Positions 53,989 to 63,348 of a DNA stretch of 64,000 bases are shown one piece after another (position 1 is the stretch's first letter; each line of letters begins with the position of its first letter). This DNA is from Microscilla marina ATCC 23134. Lineage in GTDB: Bacteria; Bacteroidota; Bacteroidia; Cytophagales; Microscillaceae. Location: the NCBI RefSeq assembly GCF_000169175.1, contig NZ_AAWS01000036.1:35165-99164 (forward strand), written 5' to 3'. A program made the translations under genes and the position numbers. The notes under the pieces were generated by a model. The model saw only the letters and a list, made by a program, of their open reading frames with translations. It did not search any database and had not been told where the DNA came from.

Positions 53989-54792
53989 ATGAATATAAAG
54001 TTCTTAGAGTTTATTGGTAGAAAATTAAGACCAATAGAGCTCGCCTTATTGTTGAAGTATTTTTTTCGGATTAAAAGAAGAACATTTACACTTGCTGATC
54101 AAAGGTCTTACTATATAGACCCCATTTCTGATTTAGGTCTAAGGCTTCAAAAACAGCAAATGTATGAACCTGAAATGAGTAAGGTTATTGCAGAAATACT
54201 AGAAGATGGAGATACCTTTATTGACCTAGGATCTAACGAAGGGTATTTTGCTATTTTGGGAGGTGAAAAGTGCGGCAGTTCTGGTAAAGTATACGCTATT
54301 GAACCTCAAGCAAGGTTATGGGGTATAATCACAAAAAATGTGTTATTAAATAATTTGACTAATGTACATTTATTGCCCTACGGGGTAGGTGCAGAAAAAC
54401 AAGAACTGGTACTTCAACTATATCCATCAGTTAATTCCGGGGCTTCAAGTTTTTCTCCAAAATTTAATTTTAAAATATCTTTTGGGTGGCTGAGAAAAAA
54501 AATTTATGGAACTCAGAATTCAAAGATTGTGATATTGGATAGTTTATTACCTGTGATTTCTGATACCATCAAGTTAATTAAAATAGATATAGAAGGATTT
54601 GAATATGAAGCGTTAAAAGGAGCTTCAGAAATGCTGAAAAGGCAACTTCTCCAGTATATATTGATTGAAATACATCCAGATGCATTGAAAGGCATGAAGC
54701 AAAGTGAGAGTGATATTGACGAATTGCTAAGTTCCTGTGGGTATTCAAAAGACAAAATATCTGATAATCTAAATTTGTATACAATACAATAA
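53989..54792 (+). CDS. FkbM-family methyltransferase
   Basis: This encodes 267 residues. The SAM-binding motif is FIDLGSNEGYFA (78-89), the acidic strand is VYAIEPQ (101-107), and the family signature KIDIEGFE is at 198-205. FkbM proteins methylate hydroxyl groups, often on sugars or secondary metabolites. Next to a glycosyltransferase gene that overlaps its stop codon, a role in methylating a surface glycan is likely. Base composition is clearly more AT-rich than in the genes around, and the pair lies between direct repeats, which suggests it was acquired by transfer. Confidence 0.9.
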   Translation: MNIKFLEFIGRKLRPIELALLLKYFFRIKRRTFTLADQRSYYIDPISDLGLRLQKQQMYEPEMSKVIAEILEDGDTFIDLGSNEGYFAILGGEKCGSSGKVYAIEPQARLWGIITKNVLLNNLTNVHLLPYGVGAEKQELVLQLYPSVNSGASSFSPKFNFKISFGWLRKKIYGTQNSKIVILDSLLPVISDTIKLIKIDIEGFEYEALKGASEMLKRQLLQYILIEIHPDALKGMKQSESDIDELLSSCGYSKDKISDNLNLYTIQ

Positions 54793-55601
54793 TGAAAACG
54801 TTTGTAGTTAGTTTAAAAAGAGCAAAAAATAGGTATGCCTATATACGACAGCATGTTGCGGGAAGAAAATTAGATTATAAAATTATTGATGCAGTTGATG
54901 GTTCTTTACTTACAGAAAAAGAGATCGAAGAGAACTGTAACATGGAACAAGTAGATAAATATAGGTGGTGGTTGAGTAATGGAGCTATTGGTTGTGCCTT
55001 ATCTCATTTAAATGCTTATGAGGAGTTTTTGGCAACAGGAGATAAAGCTGCATTTATTATTGAAGATGATGTCTTATTGCCTGAAACAATAACTGATTTG
55101 TTGTTGGAGATAGAGAATGAAATAAAACCAAGTGAGATTATCCTGCTTTATTATGCTTCATTTGCTCCTGCTAAGTTTAGTACAATTGGTGAGAGAAAAC
55201 TGTCTAATAGTGGACTTTATTATCCAATAGATCCAAAACAAACGATTACTGCTGCTGCATATGTTATTGGAAGAACAGCTGCTTTAAATTTAAAAGAAAA
55301 TATTAGACCTATCGAAGTAACAGCAGATTCTTGGGAGCATTATTATGCAAAAGGTTTCTTTGAGTCGTTGAGAGTACAATATCCTTCGTTTATCTCAATA
55401 AAAAATTTTAAATCTTCCATAGACTATCATGAATTTGGTAGCATCAAGCACAAAATATCTACATTTATCAATGACTACAAAATACCTGTATTGTATCAAT
55501 TATTAAAACATAAAAGGAAAAAGCAGTTGGATAAAATGCTTAATCATTTTTCCCTCACCGATGAACCTTCACCTATCTACCAGAAAATGCTTAATCAATA
55601 A
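54792..55601 (+). CDS. Glycosyltransferase family 25 (LPS-type)
   Basis: This encodes 269 residues. It starts inside the stop of the FkbM gene (TAATG), so the two are translationally coupled. The GT25 pattern is clear: FVVSLKRAKNRYAYIRQH, DAVDG (34-38), GAIGCALSHLNAYEEFL (65-81) and the metal-binding EDD in FIIEDDVLLPE (91-93). It should transfer a hexose, often galactose or glucose, to lipopolysaccharide or another glycan in the cytoplasm. Like its partner it is AT-rich and within the bracketed cassette. The C-terminal 60 residues are basic and less conserved. Confidence 0.9.
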   Translation: MKTFVVSLKRAKNRYAYIRQHVAGRKLDYKIIDAVDGSLLTEKEIEENCNMEQVDKYRWWLSNGAIGCALSHLNAYEEFLATGDKAAFIIEDDVLLPETITDLLLEIENEIKPSEIILLYYASFAPAKFSTIGERKLSNSGLYYPIDPKQTITAAAYVIGRTAALNLKENIRPIEVTADSWEHYYAKGFFESLRVQYPSFISIKNFKSSIDYHEFGSIKHKISTFINDYKIPVLYQLLKHKRKKQLDKMLNHFSLTDEPSPIYQKMLNQ

Positions 55602-55616
55602 GTTTTTTATTTTACA

Positions 55617-55881
55617 CTAGTGCACTGGGGATTAAATAAATGCGCTATTTATTCGAGGGTATTTTGTTTGCTGACGCACTTCAAAAAGTGCGCAGAGTTA
55701 GTTTACAATTCCGATGTATATCGGAACCGGAGCTACGCAAACTTTTTGAAGTGCGTCAGCGAGCTAAAGACTCCGAATAACCGAGCCTATTTCTAAATCC
55801 CGATTCATTTCATCGGGGCAGCTCTGCTGTGGCGAGCTCTGCGAAGCTAATGTGGTAGGAATTTAGTTTCCAGTGCACTAG
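55617..55881. mobile_element. MITE-like element, copy 3 (265 bp, longest good copy)
   Basis: CTAGTGCACTGG at 55617-55628 and CCAGTGCACTAG at 55870-55881 are perfect terminal inverted repeats. TACA occurs on both sides (55613-55616 and 55882-55885), a possible 4-bp target duplication. The interior has the CCGATGTATATCGG palindrome and the TCTGCTGTGGCGAGCTCTGC block missing from copy 1. It starts 16 bases after the GT25 stop and might serve as its transcript end. The remaining gap to 56153 has no gene I can support. Confidence 0.8.
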
Positions 55882-56153
55882 TACACCAACTCTTAGGGAT
55901 GGTGTAAAAATAAAGTTCTATAGTAACGTCAAAATATTTTGTTGGCAGGAGAGGCAGGGCAATATCCAGTGGATGTTGAGCCAGCCCTGCGGGACAGCGG
56001 CATAGCAGCGCTACGGCAAGTTTTTTTTAACGAATTCTGTCAGCGAAAGATGACGTTAAAAATGTAAATTTATTTTGGTACTATTCCTTAAATAGATAAG
56101 TAGAAAAACCGGGAAGCATTTGCAAAGAGAAACGACCTACTTCCTGTTCTGGC

Positions 56154-56213
56154 AATTGACAAAGTTAAAAAACTGCGATGATTGCCTGAAAATAAATTAG
56201 TAAATTACGTTTT
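56154..56213 (+). repeat. Direct repeat, right copy
   Basis: This is the partner of 53332-53392. It ends 30 bases before the start of the next gene, so it is probably the original promoter or leader region of that gene, with the left copy made when the cassette came in. Confidence 0.85.
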
Positions 56214-56242
56214 ATATACAAATCAACAAAAATAAAAGGCAA

Positions 56243-57571
56243 TTGGGGAGTTTAAGTATTCAAGACCTATTATTGACACCTATCTACTTGAGTTTTATTC
56301 TATTGATTACTTTGGGCATCAAAAGTAGTATCAAAGATAGAAACATCAGGGGGTATTTTATGTGGGGAATATGGTTGAAAATTTTTGGTGCTATTGCCTT
56401 GGGCATCATTTATAATACCTACTACGGGGGCGATACCAACCTGTTTTTTAGCGATGGTGGTATTATATGGCGTACCTTGATTGACTCACCCTCTATGGGC
56501 TTGCGTCTCATGTTTTTTACCAAAGCGGGGGACAACTCTCCTGAGTTATTTCAATATGTCAACCGTATTTATTATTACATAGATCCCCACTCGTTTGCGG
56601 TACTGCGCATATCTGCCTTTTGCGATATTTTCTCTTTTCATACCTACACCATCAACGCCGTGTTTTTTGCCATTGTCAGTTTTACTGGTATATGGTGCAT
56701 GTTTCGGGTGTGGTACCATTTGTTTCCTCAATTGCTCAGACCACTTACTGTAGCCATATTCTTTATACCTTCGGTTATTTTTTGGGGGTCTGGTTTGCTC
56801 AAAGACACCATTACTATAGGGGCGTTAGGTTGGATGTTTTACGGTTTTTATTTTGGTATTATTTTGCGCCGAAAAATGCTCCAAAATATTTTATTACTGT
56901 TGTTGGGTGCTTGGGTAAGCAATGCCATTAAACAATACGTGTTACTCATATTTTTGCCTTCGGCTTTGCTGTGGTTGTTTTTGCAATACCGTAACCACAT
57001 CAAATCTCGTCCTTTACGTATTATTATGTTACCCATATTACTAAGTATAGCCATTCCTGCGGGTTTTTTGGCGGTTACCCAAATAACTGGCGAGCAAAGT
57101 CAATATAGTATAGACCAAGTAGCAAAAAATACTAAAATTAATTCAGAGTGGTTGGAGTATGTATCGGAACAACAAGGAGGTTCAGGCTATAGTCTGGGTG
57201 AGCTAGATGGTACTATAGGCAGTATGTTGACTAAGTTTCCGCAAGCGGTTTGGCTGGCTTTGTTTCGTCCTTACTTGTGGGAAGCCCGCAACCCTTTTAT
57301 GTTATTGTCAGCATTTGAGTCTTTCTTTTTCTTGTTGCTCACCCTTAAGGTATTACTTTCGGTGAACCCAGGGCGTCTTATTGCTGCTTTTGTGGCAAAC
57401 CCAGTATTGATATTTTCGTTGGTTTTTACGGTAGTGCTTGCTTTTGCTTCGGCTATTTCGTCCAACAATTTTGGTACAGTAGTACGCTACAAAATCCCCT
57501 TTATGCCTTTTTACCTTGCTTCGTTGTATGTGTTGCGCTACAAGCTAAAGAACAACCGGAAGTTATTTTGA
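56243..57571 (+). CDS. Polytopic membrane protein, possible glycan assembly protein
   Basis: This encodes 442 residues; no ATG is near and the TTG at 56243 is the best start. There are about ten to eleven hydrophobic helices. The first large loop has NTYYGGDTNLFFSDGG, an acidic pattern like the first periplasmic loop of GT-C glycosyltransferases or O-antigen polymerases. The middle has FWGSGLLKDTITIGALG. No family can be named with certainty. The position between a glycosyltransferase cassette and a GT4 gene supports a role in polysaccharide building. The last 34 bases overlap the converging GT4 gene. Confidence 0.75.
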   Translation: MGSLSIQDLLLTPIYLSFILLITLGIKSSIKDRNIRGYFMWGIWLKIFGAIALGIIYNTYYGGDTNLFFSDGGIIWRTLIDSPSMGLRLMFFTKAGDNSPELFQYVNRIYYYIDPHSFAVLRISAFCDIFSFHTYTINAVFFAIVSFTGIWCMFRVWYHLFPQLLRPLTVAIFFIPSVIFWGSGLLKDTITIGALGWMFYGFYFGIILRRKMLQNILLLLLGAWVSNAIKQYVLLIFLPSALLWLFLQYRNHIKSRPLRIIMLPILLSIAIPAGFLAVTQITGEQSQYSIDQVAKNTKINSEWLEYVSEQQGGSGYSLGELDGTIGSMLTKFPQAVWLALFRPYLWEARNPFMLLSAFESFFFLLLTLKVLLSVNPGRLIAAFVANPVLIFSLVFTVVLAFASAISSNNFGTVVRYKIPFMPFYLASLYVLRYKLKNNRKLF

Positions 57572-58608
57572 TTAGATTTGACCGAATAGTGTTGCTCTAC
57601 ATGATGGCGGGCAGCTTGCCCCAGCATAGTCCGTAGCTCGCTCGATTTCAATAGTTTTTCCAAGGCTTCTTGCCATTCTTGGGGCGAATCGCAAACAAAA
57701 CCATTAACTCCATCTTGTACAATACGTGTATTTACTCCTACAGGGCTTACCAGTGGGGGAACACCCAACGCCATATATTGCAATGCCTTAAAACCACACT
57801 TCCCCTTTGCCCACTGGTCGTTGGTGAGTGGCATCACCCCAATATTAAAATGAAGCAAATCATCTATTTCGGTTGCCTTGTTCCAGGGTACGTATACCAA
57901 TGATTTTAGATTAAGCATAGGTGCTTGGTTGGCAATTACCCAAAACTCAAATTCGTAGCGGGTTTCTAAGTCGCGAATAATGGGTTCGAGCCCCTTCAGG
58001 TAAGGCAAAGTAGAGTGACTACCTGTCCAGCCTATTACCAATGTTTCTTGGGTTTGATCTTTAGTGTGGTTGTGCAAGTGTTGCGTGTCGATAGTAGTAG
58101 GGTTGTATACTACATGGGGGTTAAACTGGCGGGCATAGTTACCCAGATACTCGTTGCCCACGCTTACCTTGTGCGCCCATTGGCATATAAGGGCAGTTTT
58201 TTGATGAAATTTGATTTTCGCTACCAATGCATTTTGAACCGAAGTGTTGGGCAACCATATTGCATCGTCAAAATCATAAATAATTTTCTTGCGCCAAACC
58301 TTGGCTATGATCCACTCAAACAATGGGTAGCCTATGGGAGCCGCTTCGCGGTGAATAAATACAAAGTGGTACTTACCCAAAGTAAACATCAATGCCCAAC
58401 GTTTGACAAACCCCCACAAAATGCCCCAAGCCTTGCGGAAATAGTTGCCTGATTTGTACAAAATAGCCCAGGTTTTGGCATCCATAAAAGCTGCCTTGCG
58501 AATGGTAAACTCTTCTTTTGGTAAATCGTCTATATATTGTTCAAACCTAAAGCGTTGCGAGGGAGCTACTCCAGCAGGATAGGGATAAATAAAGAGAATT
58601 TTTTTCAT
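57538..58608 (-). CDS. Glycosyltransferase family 4 (group 1)
   Basis: This encodes 356 residues. The N-terminal start is FIYPYPAGVAPSQRFRFEQY. The C-terminal half has the nucleotide-sugar region of group 1 enzymes: VIGWTGSHSTLPYL, IGVMPLTNDQWAKGKCGFK and QYMALGVPPLVSPVGVN, in the pattern E/K-x7-Q for sugar nucleotide binding. It would add a sugar to a lipid-linked or surface glycan from the cytoplasm. Its 3' end overlaps the end of the membrane protein gene by 34 bases, so the two are convergent and share a stop region. Confidence 0.88.
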   Translation of the reverse strand: MKKILFIYPYPAGVAPSQRFRFEQYIDDLPKEEFTIRKAAFMDAKTWAILYKSGNYFRKAWGILWGFVKRWALMFTLGKYHFVFIHREAAPIGYPLFEWIIAKVWRKKIIYDFDDAIWLPNTSVQNALVAKIKFHQKTALICQWAHKVSVGNEYLGNYARQFNPHVVYNPTTIDTQHLHNHTKDQTQETLVIGWTGSHSTLPYLKGLEPIIRDLETRYEFEFWVIANQAPMLNLKSLVYVPWNKATEIDDLLHFNIGVMPLTNDQWAKGKCGFKALQYMALGVPPLVSPVGVNTRIVQDGVNGFVCDSPQEWQEALEKLLKSSELRTMLGQAARHHVEQHYSVKSNQNNFRLFFSL

Positions 58609-58907
58609 GGGTAGTTTTTTCTTTTTCTGGAGCCATTAGCCTTTAGCTTTTGTTTGACTGTTTGTAGGGAGCCCTTAGCCTTTTTGTTCTCTGTGTAGTT
58701 TTAGCCTTTAGCTTTTGTTTAACTGTTTGTAGGGAGCTTTTAGCTTTTTCTTGAACTATGATGAGCCTTTAGCCTTAAATTATCATATTTGCGAATTAGT
58801 GAGGAATTGGTAACCCGCAGTTTCAGCGTCGCTTCGCGCTCATTCGTAATTGAACCATTCGTAATTAGCTAAAGCAGAGCTCCCTGGGCTAATTCGTAAT
58901 TAAAACC
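58609..58907. repeat. TTTAGCTTTTGTTT repeats and a dispersed motif
   Basis: The phrase TTAGCCTTTAGCTTTTGTTT plus GACTGTTTGTAGGGAGC occurs at about 58630 and again at about 58699, with shorter copies to 58770. An inverted, altered copy of the GACCGCAGGGAGCTC motif (GCAGAGCTCCCTGGGC) is at about 58874. No gene is seen. Confidence 0.65.
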
Positions 58908-59834
58908 CTACCGCCTATTGTCATTATTGGCAAGCATGCTCAAGTAGCTTTCGTAACGATCGGGGGCAATCAAGCCCTCTTCTACTGCTGCCATTACTGC
59001 ACACTGAGGTTCGTTTACATGGATACAATCATTAAACTTACATTCATTCAACAACGCCCTCATTTCGGGAAAGTAATGCCCCAATTCCTGAGGTTTAATA
59101 TTGAGCAAACCTAATTCGCGGATGCCTGGCGTGTCGATGATAAAACTATCGGGAAAAATTTCGTGCATTTCGGCAAAAGTAGTGGTATGTACGCCTTTGT
59201 GCGAAAAGTCAGAAATCTCAGAAGTCCTAATGTCCAGCTCAGGCGCAATGGCATTGACCAAGGTAGACTTGCCCACACCCGAATGCCCCGAAAGCAGCGA
59301 TTTTTGGTTGTGCAACAAGCTCTTAAACTCTTCCATTCCCTGCCCCTCGGTTGCCGAGGTCAAAAAACACTCGTAGCCCAAAGGCTCATATACCGCCTTG
59401 AGATAGGCGTATTCTTCTAACATCGCTTCGTCGAGTAAATCTACCTTATTGAAAATTATTTTGGTAGGAATACGGAATGATTCTGCACTGACCAAAAAAC
59501 GGTCTATAAAACCCAGCGAAGTTTTAGGGTAAGCCAACGTAGCAATCAAGATCGCCTGATCGAGGTTGGCGGCTATAATGTGTCCGTGCCCAGTTTTGTG
59601 TACCGATTGGCGAATAATGTAGTTTTCTCTGGTCTCTATTTTGGTAATCACCCCTGTACCTTCGCCAGCATCTTCCATTTCATACACCACCCAGTCGCCC
59701 ACCGCCAGCGGGTTGCTCACCTTGAGTCCTTTTATTTTAAACTTACCTCTGAGGCGGCACTTGATAATCTCTCCTGATTCTGAGCGTACATCATACCACG
59801 ATCCAGTTGATCGCATGACAAGTCCATTCGGCAT
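58908..59834 (-). CDS. rsgA: Ribosome small-subunit-dependent GTPase A
   Basis: This encodes 308 residues from the ATG at 59834; 11 upstream codons (KKQKN) are probably not translated. An OB-fold (about 1-65) is followed by a circularly permuted GTPase: NKVD at 129-132, the P-loop GHSGVGKST at 183-191, and DTPG at 234-237. The zinc-binding end has Cys265, Cys270, His272 and Cys278. It binds the 30S subunit during late maturation and hydrolyses GTP. All motifs are intact. It lies 68 bp from the end of the waaA gene on the same strand and may share its transcript. Confidence 0.95.
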   Translation of the reverse strand: MPNGLVMRSTGSWYDVRSESGEIIKCRLRGKFKIKGLKVSNPLAVGDWVVYEMEDAGEGTGVITKIETRENYIIRQSVHKTGHGHIIAANLDQAILIATLAYPKTSLGFIDRFLVSAESFRIPTKIIFNKVDLLDEAMLEEYAYLKAVYEPLGYECFLTSATEGQGMEEFKSLLHNQKSLLSGHSGVGKSTLVNAIAPELDIRTSEISDFSHKGVHTTTFAEMHEIFPDSFIIDTPGIRELGLLNIKPQELGHYFPEMRALLNECKFNDCIHVNEPQCAVMAAVEEGLIAPDRYESYLSMLANNDNRR

Positions 59835-59902
59835 ATTTTTTTGTTTTTTAGTTAGACGATAGCCCACGGTATTCAGCTGACCGTTGACTATTGGCTAAAA
59901 AG

Positions 59903-61177
59903 CTATTTCTTATAAATATTCTCTACAAAATATTGATATATCTTATCGGAGCTACCCAGGTTTGCTAGTACATACTCGGTGCACACCTTGGCTGCTTTGG
60001 CTCGTTTTTCTTCGTCAAAATACAAGTCATTCATTACTTGACTAAGCTCCTCAGTATTGTTAATTGAAAAAGCCCCCCTCAAGTTTACCATATCAATTGC
60101 TTCCTGATATTTGTCGTATTCTTTGCCAAAAAGCACTGGGGTATCAAATACCGCAGGCTCTAGAGTATTGTGCAATCCTTCGCCAAAAGCCCCTCCAATG
60201 TAGGCAAAATCAGCATATTGATACAGCCCGGCAAGCATGCCTATAGTATCCAGTATGAGTACATCGCTTTCACGAAGTGCTTGTTGTACGGCTTCGTCAT
60301 CCAGTGGTTTATCCTGAAAGTGGGTATACCTGACACTTTTTTTATTAAGCGTATCCTGCAAACGTTCTATTTCCTGATCGTTGATTTCGTGTGGAGCAAT
60401 AATGGTTTTGAGTGGAGCCCCAAAATCGTTTAGAAAGGGGATTAATACCACCAAATCGCGCCACCAACTGCTACCTACTACCAAAGTGAGTTGCGTATTC
60501 ACAAAAGTTTCCACAACGGGGAATTGCTCTTGTTGATCGGCAATGGCTTTTACCCGGTCAAAACGAGTATCGCCGGCAATGCTTACACTTTGTACTTGAA
60601 TGCTTTGGAGCAAATCTACTGATGCCTGGTTTTGCACAAAAATGTGGGTATAGTTGCGAAGTACTTTGCGAAAAAAACGCCCGTAAGATTTAAAGAAAAA
60701 CTGTTGCTCTCTGAAAATAGACGAAAACAAGAGCATGGGTACATTGGTTTTTTGGGTCTCGTTTAAGAAGTGATACCAAAACTCATATTTGACAAAAAAG
60801 ACTGCTTGGGGGCGTACAATGCTCAAAAATTTCTGAGCGTTGCGGCGGGTGTCCAGGGGCAGGTAAAACACATAGTCGGCTTGGTCATAATCGTGCCGTA
60901 TTTCATAGCCTGAAGGTGAAAAAAAAGTAATGAGAATCTTGAGTTCAGGGTGGTTTGCCTTGATGTGTTCTATTACGGGGCGTCCTTGCTCAAACTCGCC
61001 CAATGATGAGGTGTGAAACCATATCACCGGATCAGTATTGCCCTGAAAAGCGGTATTTAATCGTGCAAAAAGGTTTTTTCTGCCTTCAAGCCAAAGCTTT
61101 GCCTTGGGGTTAAAAAAAGAAGCGACCCAAACGGCAAACGAGTAAAAACGTATCCCTAAATTGTATAAAAATAACAT
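59903..61177 (-). CDS. waaA: 3-deoxy-D-manno-octulosonic acid (Kdo) transferase
   Basis: This encodes 424 residues, the family length. An N-terminal membrane anchor (about 1-22) is followed by two Rossmann-like halves. The catalytic Glu is in HTSSLGEFEQ (residue 61). Other family segments are FVKYEFWYHFL, VAGDTRFDRV-type (SIAGDTRFDRV), VVGSSWWRDL, IAPHEI and AYIGGAFGEGLHNTLEPA. It adds Kdo to lipid A precursors at the inner membrane. This shows the cell makes lipopolysaccharide with Kdo. Confidence 0.95.
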   Translation of the reverse strand: MLFLYNLGIRFYSFAVWVASFFNPKAKLWLEGRKNLFARLNTAFQGNTDPVIWFHTSSLGEFEQGRPVIEHIKANHPELKILITFFSPSGYEIRHDYDQADYVFYLPLDTRRNAQKFLSIVRPQAVFFVKYEFWYHFLNETQKTNVPMLLFSSIFREQQFFFKSYGRFFRKVLRNYTHIFVQNQASVDLLQSIQVQSVSIAGDTRFDRVKAIADQQEQFPVVETFVNTQLTLVVGSSWWRDLVVLIPFLNDFGAPLKTIIAPHEINDQEIERLQDTLNKKSVRYTHFQDKPLDDEAVQQALRESDVLILDTIGMLAGLYQYADFAYIGGAFGEGLHNTLEPAVFDTPVLFGKEYDKYQEAIDMVNLRGAFSINNTEELSQVMNDLYFDEEKRAKAAKVCTEYVLANLGSSDKIYQYFVENIYKK

Positions 61178-61327
61178 AAATTCGAAAAGTCCAACGTACC
61201 TAAGAGGTGAATTTGTGTATCAACTTGCAAATATGTCACTTAAGTTTGGGGTTTCAAATTTGGGTAGCTGTTTTGAGGTGCTCAAAAAGAGAAAGGTAAG
61301 GAAAAAGAAAGAGGAGGAATAAAATAA

Positions 61328-61367
61328 AAACATCGAATAAGCAAGCAACGCCACCTATCCGATGTTT
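61328..61367 (-). terminator. Possible terminator of the peroxiredoxin gene
   Basis: On the minus strand AAACATCG (61367-61360) pairs with CGATGTTT (61335-61328), loop 24 bases, and TTATTTTATT follows. It lies 20 bases past the stop at 61387. The long loop lowers confidence. Confidence 0.55.
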
Positions 61368-61386
61368 GATATACTTGACCAAATGG

Positions 61387-61968
61387 TTAAACAGCCATTT
61401 CAGCTTTCCAGTTGGCAAGGCAAATTTCGCCGTTTACCTCAAAGTTGCGCAAAGCATCCAGCTCGCGTAGTACGCTTGGTATGTTACGGGCAATCGTGAA
61501 AAAGTTGTGTGACTCGTGCATGACCGTACCCTCTTTGTTGATGATGTAAGTACCACGCAAAGCAATGGGTGCGCCCACAAAAGTAGCGTTGCCTTCGTCG
61601 TCGAGATCGCCATAGCCAGCCAACACCCCAAAGTTAGAGGCAATGGTTTTGGCGGTATCGGCTATTATCGGGAAGGTAACCCCTTCAATTCCGTTTTTGT
61701 CACGAGGCGTATTTACCCAAGCCTGGTGCACTTCTTCGGTGTCGGTAGAGCAAGCCACTACTGCGGCCTCTTTTTCGGCAAAAGCAGACAGGCTTTCTTC
61801 CAAAGCCCACATTTCGGTAGGGCATACTCCCGAAAAATCTTTAGGATAAAAAAACAACACAACGTATTGTTTGCCAAGGTATTGCTCCAGTGAAAAATTT
61901 TGAACAATTTCACCGTTTACCAAGGCAGGGGCAGTAAATTTAGGGGCTTTTTGAAGTAATAATGACAT
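61387..61968 (-). CDS. 2-Cys peroxiredoxin (AhpC/Prx1 type)
   Basis: This encodes 193 residues. The peroxidatic Cys is residue 49 in YPKDFSGVCPTE and the resolving Cys is residue 183 in NGEICLANW, as in typical 2-Cys enzymes of the AhpC/Prx1 group. The IRxTYIINKEG-type segment (ALRGTYIINKEG) and the C-terminal region also fit. It reduces hydrogen peroxide and organic hydroperoxides in the cytoplasm, being re-reduced by thioredoxin or AhpF-like protein. A variation is that DFSGVCPTE replaces the usual DFTFVCPTE. Single gene. Confidence 0.93.
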   Translation of the reverse strand: MSLLLQKAPKFTAPALVNGEIVQNFSLEQYLGKQYVVLFFYPKDFSGVCPTEMWALEESLSAFAEKEAAVVACSTDTEEVHQAWVNTPRDKNGIEGVTFPIIADTAKTIASNFGVLAGYGDLDDEGNATFVGAPIALRGTYIINKEGTVMHESHNFFTIARNIPSVLRELDALRNFEVNGEICLANWKAEMAV

Positions 61969-62256
61969 AATTGTTTTTCAGTTTAAGAGTCTGTTTCAAT
62001 TTTGTTTTTATTCTTCTCAAGTAAACAATAAAAGCAGAGAAATGTTAGCGGAGCAGATAGTTTTTAGTTATAAAAATACAATTGGGCGATTCAGGCGGAC
62101 AGCTTTGAATGATATAAGGTTGTATTGTTGATGCTTTTGAAGTCTTTTACTAAACCCTATAAACTCAGCGGAAATGCTTAGACTTAAGTGAAAGGAGGAT
62201 AAACAAATGTATTAAGCATCAAACAGCCTGTTTTCCAGTAATTCACGAAACATATA

Positions 62257-62664
62257 CTACACTTCCTGTTTGAGCCAACTCATTGCTTGTTCTTCAGAAT
62301 CAAAAAAAGCGGACTCAAAAGTTTGGTGTTTTGCATCATTTATATGTTGTTGGAGCGATACCTGAGCAAAGATATCGGAGGTTACCAGAAAAGCTTTTCG
62401 TTTGACATTGGCTTTGGGGTAAATGATAAAAACCTCATTATCAAACCATTCTTGTAACTCAGGAGCTATAACAAAGTTAAAGTTAGAACTGTCAATTAAA
62501 ATTCTTTGTGGTTTGTGTACTAAAATAAAATCTAAAGATTTTTTAATTTCTGACTTAAGCGTTTCTTCATCGAGACCAGCCGTAGAAGGTTGCCAACGGA
62601 TAATAATCATTGTATCGTCTGCCTTATATTCGATTGATTTATACTCAGATTGATATAGAACCAT
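62257..62664 (-). CDS. STAS/SpoIIAA-like domain protein (135 aa)
   Basis: The single domain has the alternating strand and helix order of STAS/SpoIIAA-like folds: TMIIIRWQP, LKSEIKKSLDFILVHKPQRI, LIDSSNFNFVIAPELQEWFD, KAFLVTSDIFAQVSLQQHIN and a closing SEEQAMSWLKQE. Proteins of this type are very common in Cytophagales and are thought to be small regulators or partner-binding domains. No enzyme residues are seen. Single gene; its partner is not adjacent. Confidence 0.75.
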   Translation of the reverse strand: MVLYQSEYKSIEYKADDTMIIIRWQPSTAGLDEETLKSEIKKSLDFILVHKPQRILIDSSNFNFVIAPELQEWFDNEVFIIYPKANVKRKAFLVTSDIFAQVSLQQHINDAKHQTFESAFFDSEEQAMSWLKQEV

Positions 62665-62892
62665 AGTCTATTAAATATGTTGTTTCAAAAAATATTACTT
62701 AAAGTTAGAAAAACAGCCTGGTCTGAGATGAAATCGGAATTTATAAACTTCTGAGGAGCGTTCTGGAAAGGATTACTATAACATTCAGCTATGCAAATGT
62801 TTTTTCGTTTTTACTGAACTACACTAAGACAAGAAATATACCGTTTTTTAACAAAATTTCGCAGAATAGTAGGTTATCCAAAAACAAGACAA

Positions 62893-63345
62893 ATGACTGT
62901 ACAAATCATCAAAGCCAACATAGATGATATACCCAAGCTTAACAAAATAAGCATAGCCTCGAAAAAACACTGGGGCTACCCCGATGCTTGGATAGCACAA
63001 TGGCACGAAGCCTTAACTATAAGTCCCAATGACTTGGTGGAGAGTATTATCTTCAAGGCAGTATTGGACAGCGAAATCATAGGCTTTTGTGCTTTATGCG
63101 AAACTCCAGAAAACTACGAGGTGCTGCACCTATGGCTTGATCCGGCATATATTGGCAAGGGATACGGCAAAACATTGCTTACCGAAGCCTTGGCACGGGT
63201 AGCCGTTCAGCCCAAAGACATTATTGTAGAAGCCGACCCTTATGCGGAGCCTTTTTATGCCAAAATGGGCTTTGTTACTATTGGGCAAGTAGCAGGCACT
63301 TATCCACCAGGCAGGGTATTGCCTTTGATGAGGAGGGAAAGATAG
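62893..63345 (+). CDS. GNAT-family N-acetyltransferase
   Basis: This encodes 150 residues with the GNAT fold. Motif A for acetyl-CoA binding is LWLDPAYIGKGYGKTLLTEA (80-99), of the form Q/R-x2-G-x-G/A. Motif B contains EADPYAEPFYAKMGF, the usual end strand with a Tyr that protonates. It transfers an acetyl group from acetyl-CoA to an amine; the substrate (small molecule or protein N-terminus) is unknown. It converges with the SecB-like gene, with only a three-base gap. Confidence 0.9.
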   Translation: MTVQIIKANIDDIPKLNKISIASKKHWGYPDAWIAQWHEALTISPNDLVESIIFKAVLDSEIIGFCALCETPENYEVLHLWLDPAYIGKGYGKTLLTEALARVAVQPKDIIVEADPYAEPFYAKMGFVTIGQVAGTYPPGRVLPLMRRER

Positions 63346-63348
63346 TAA

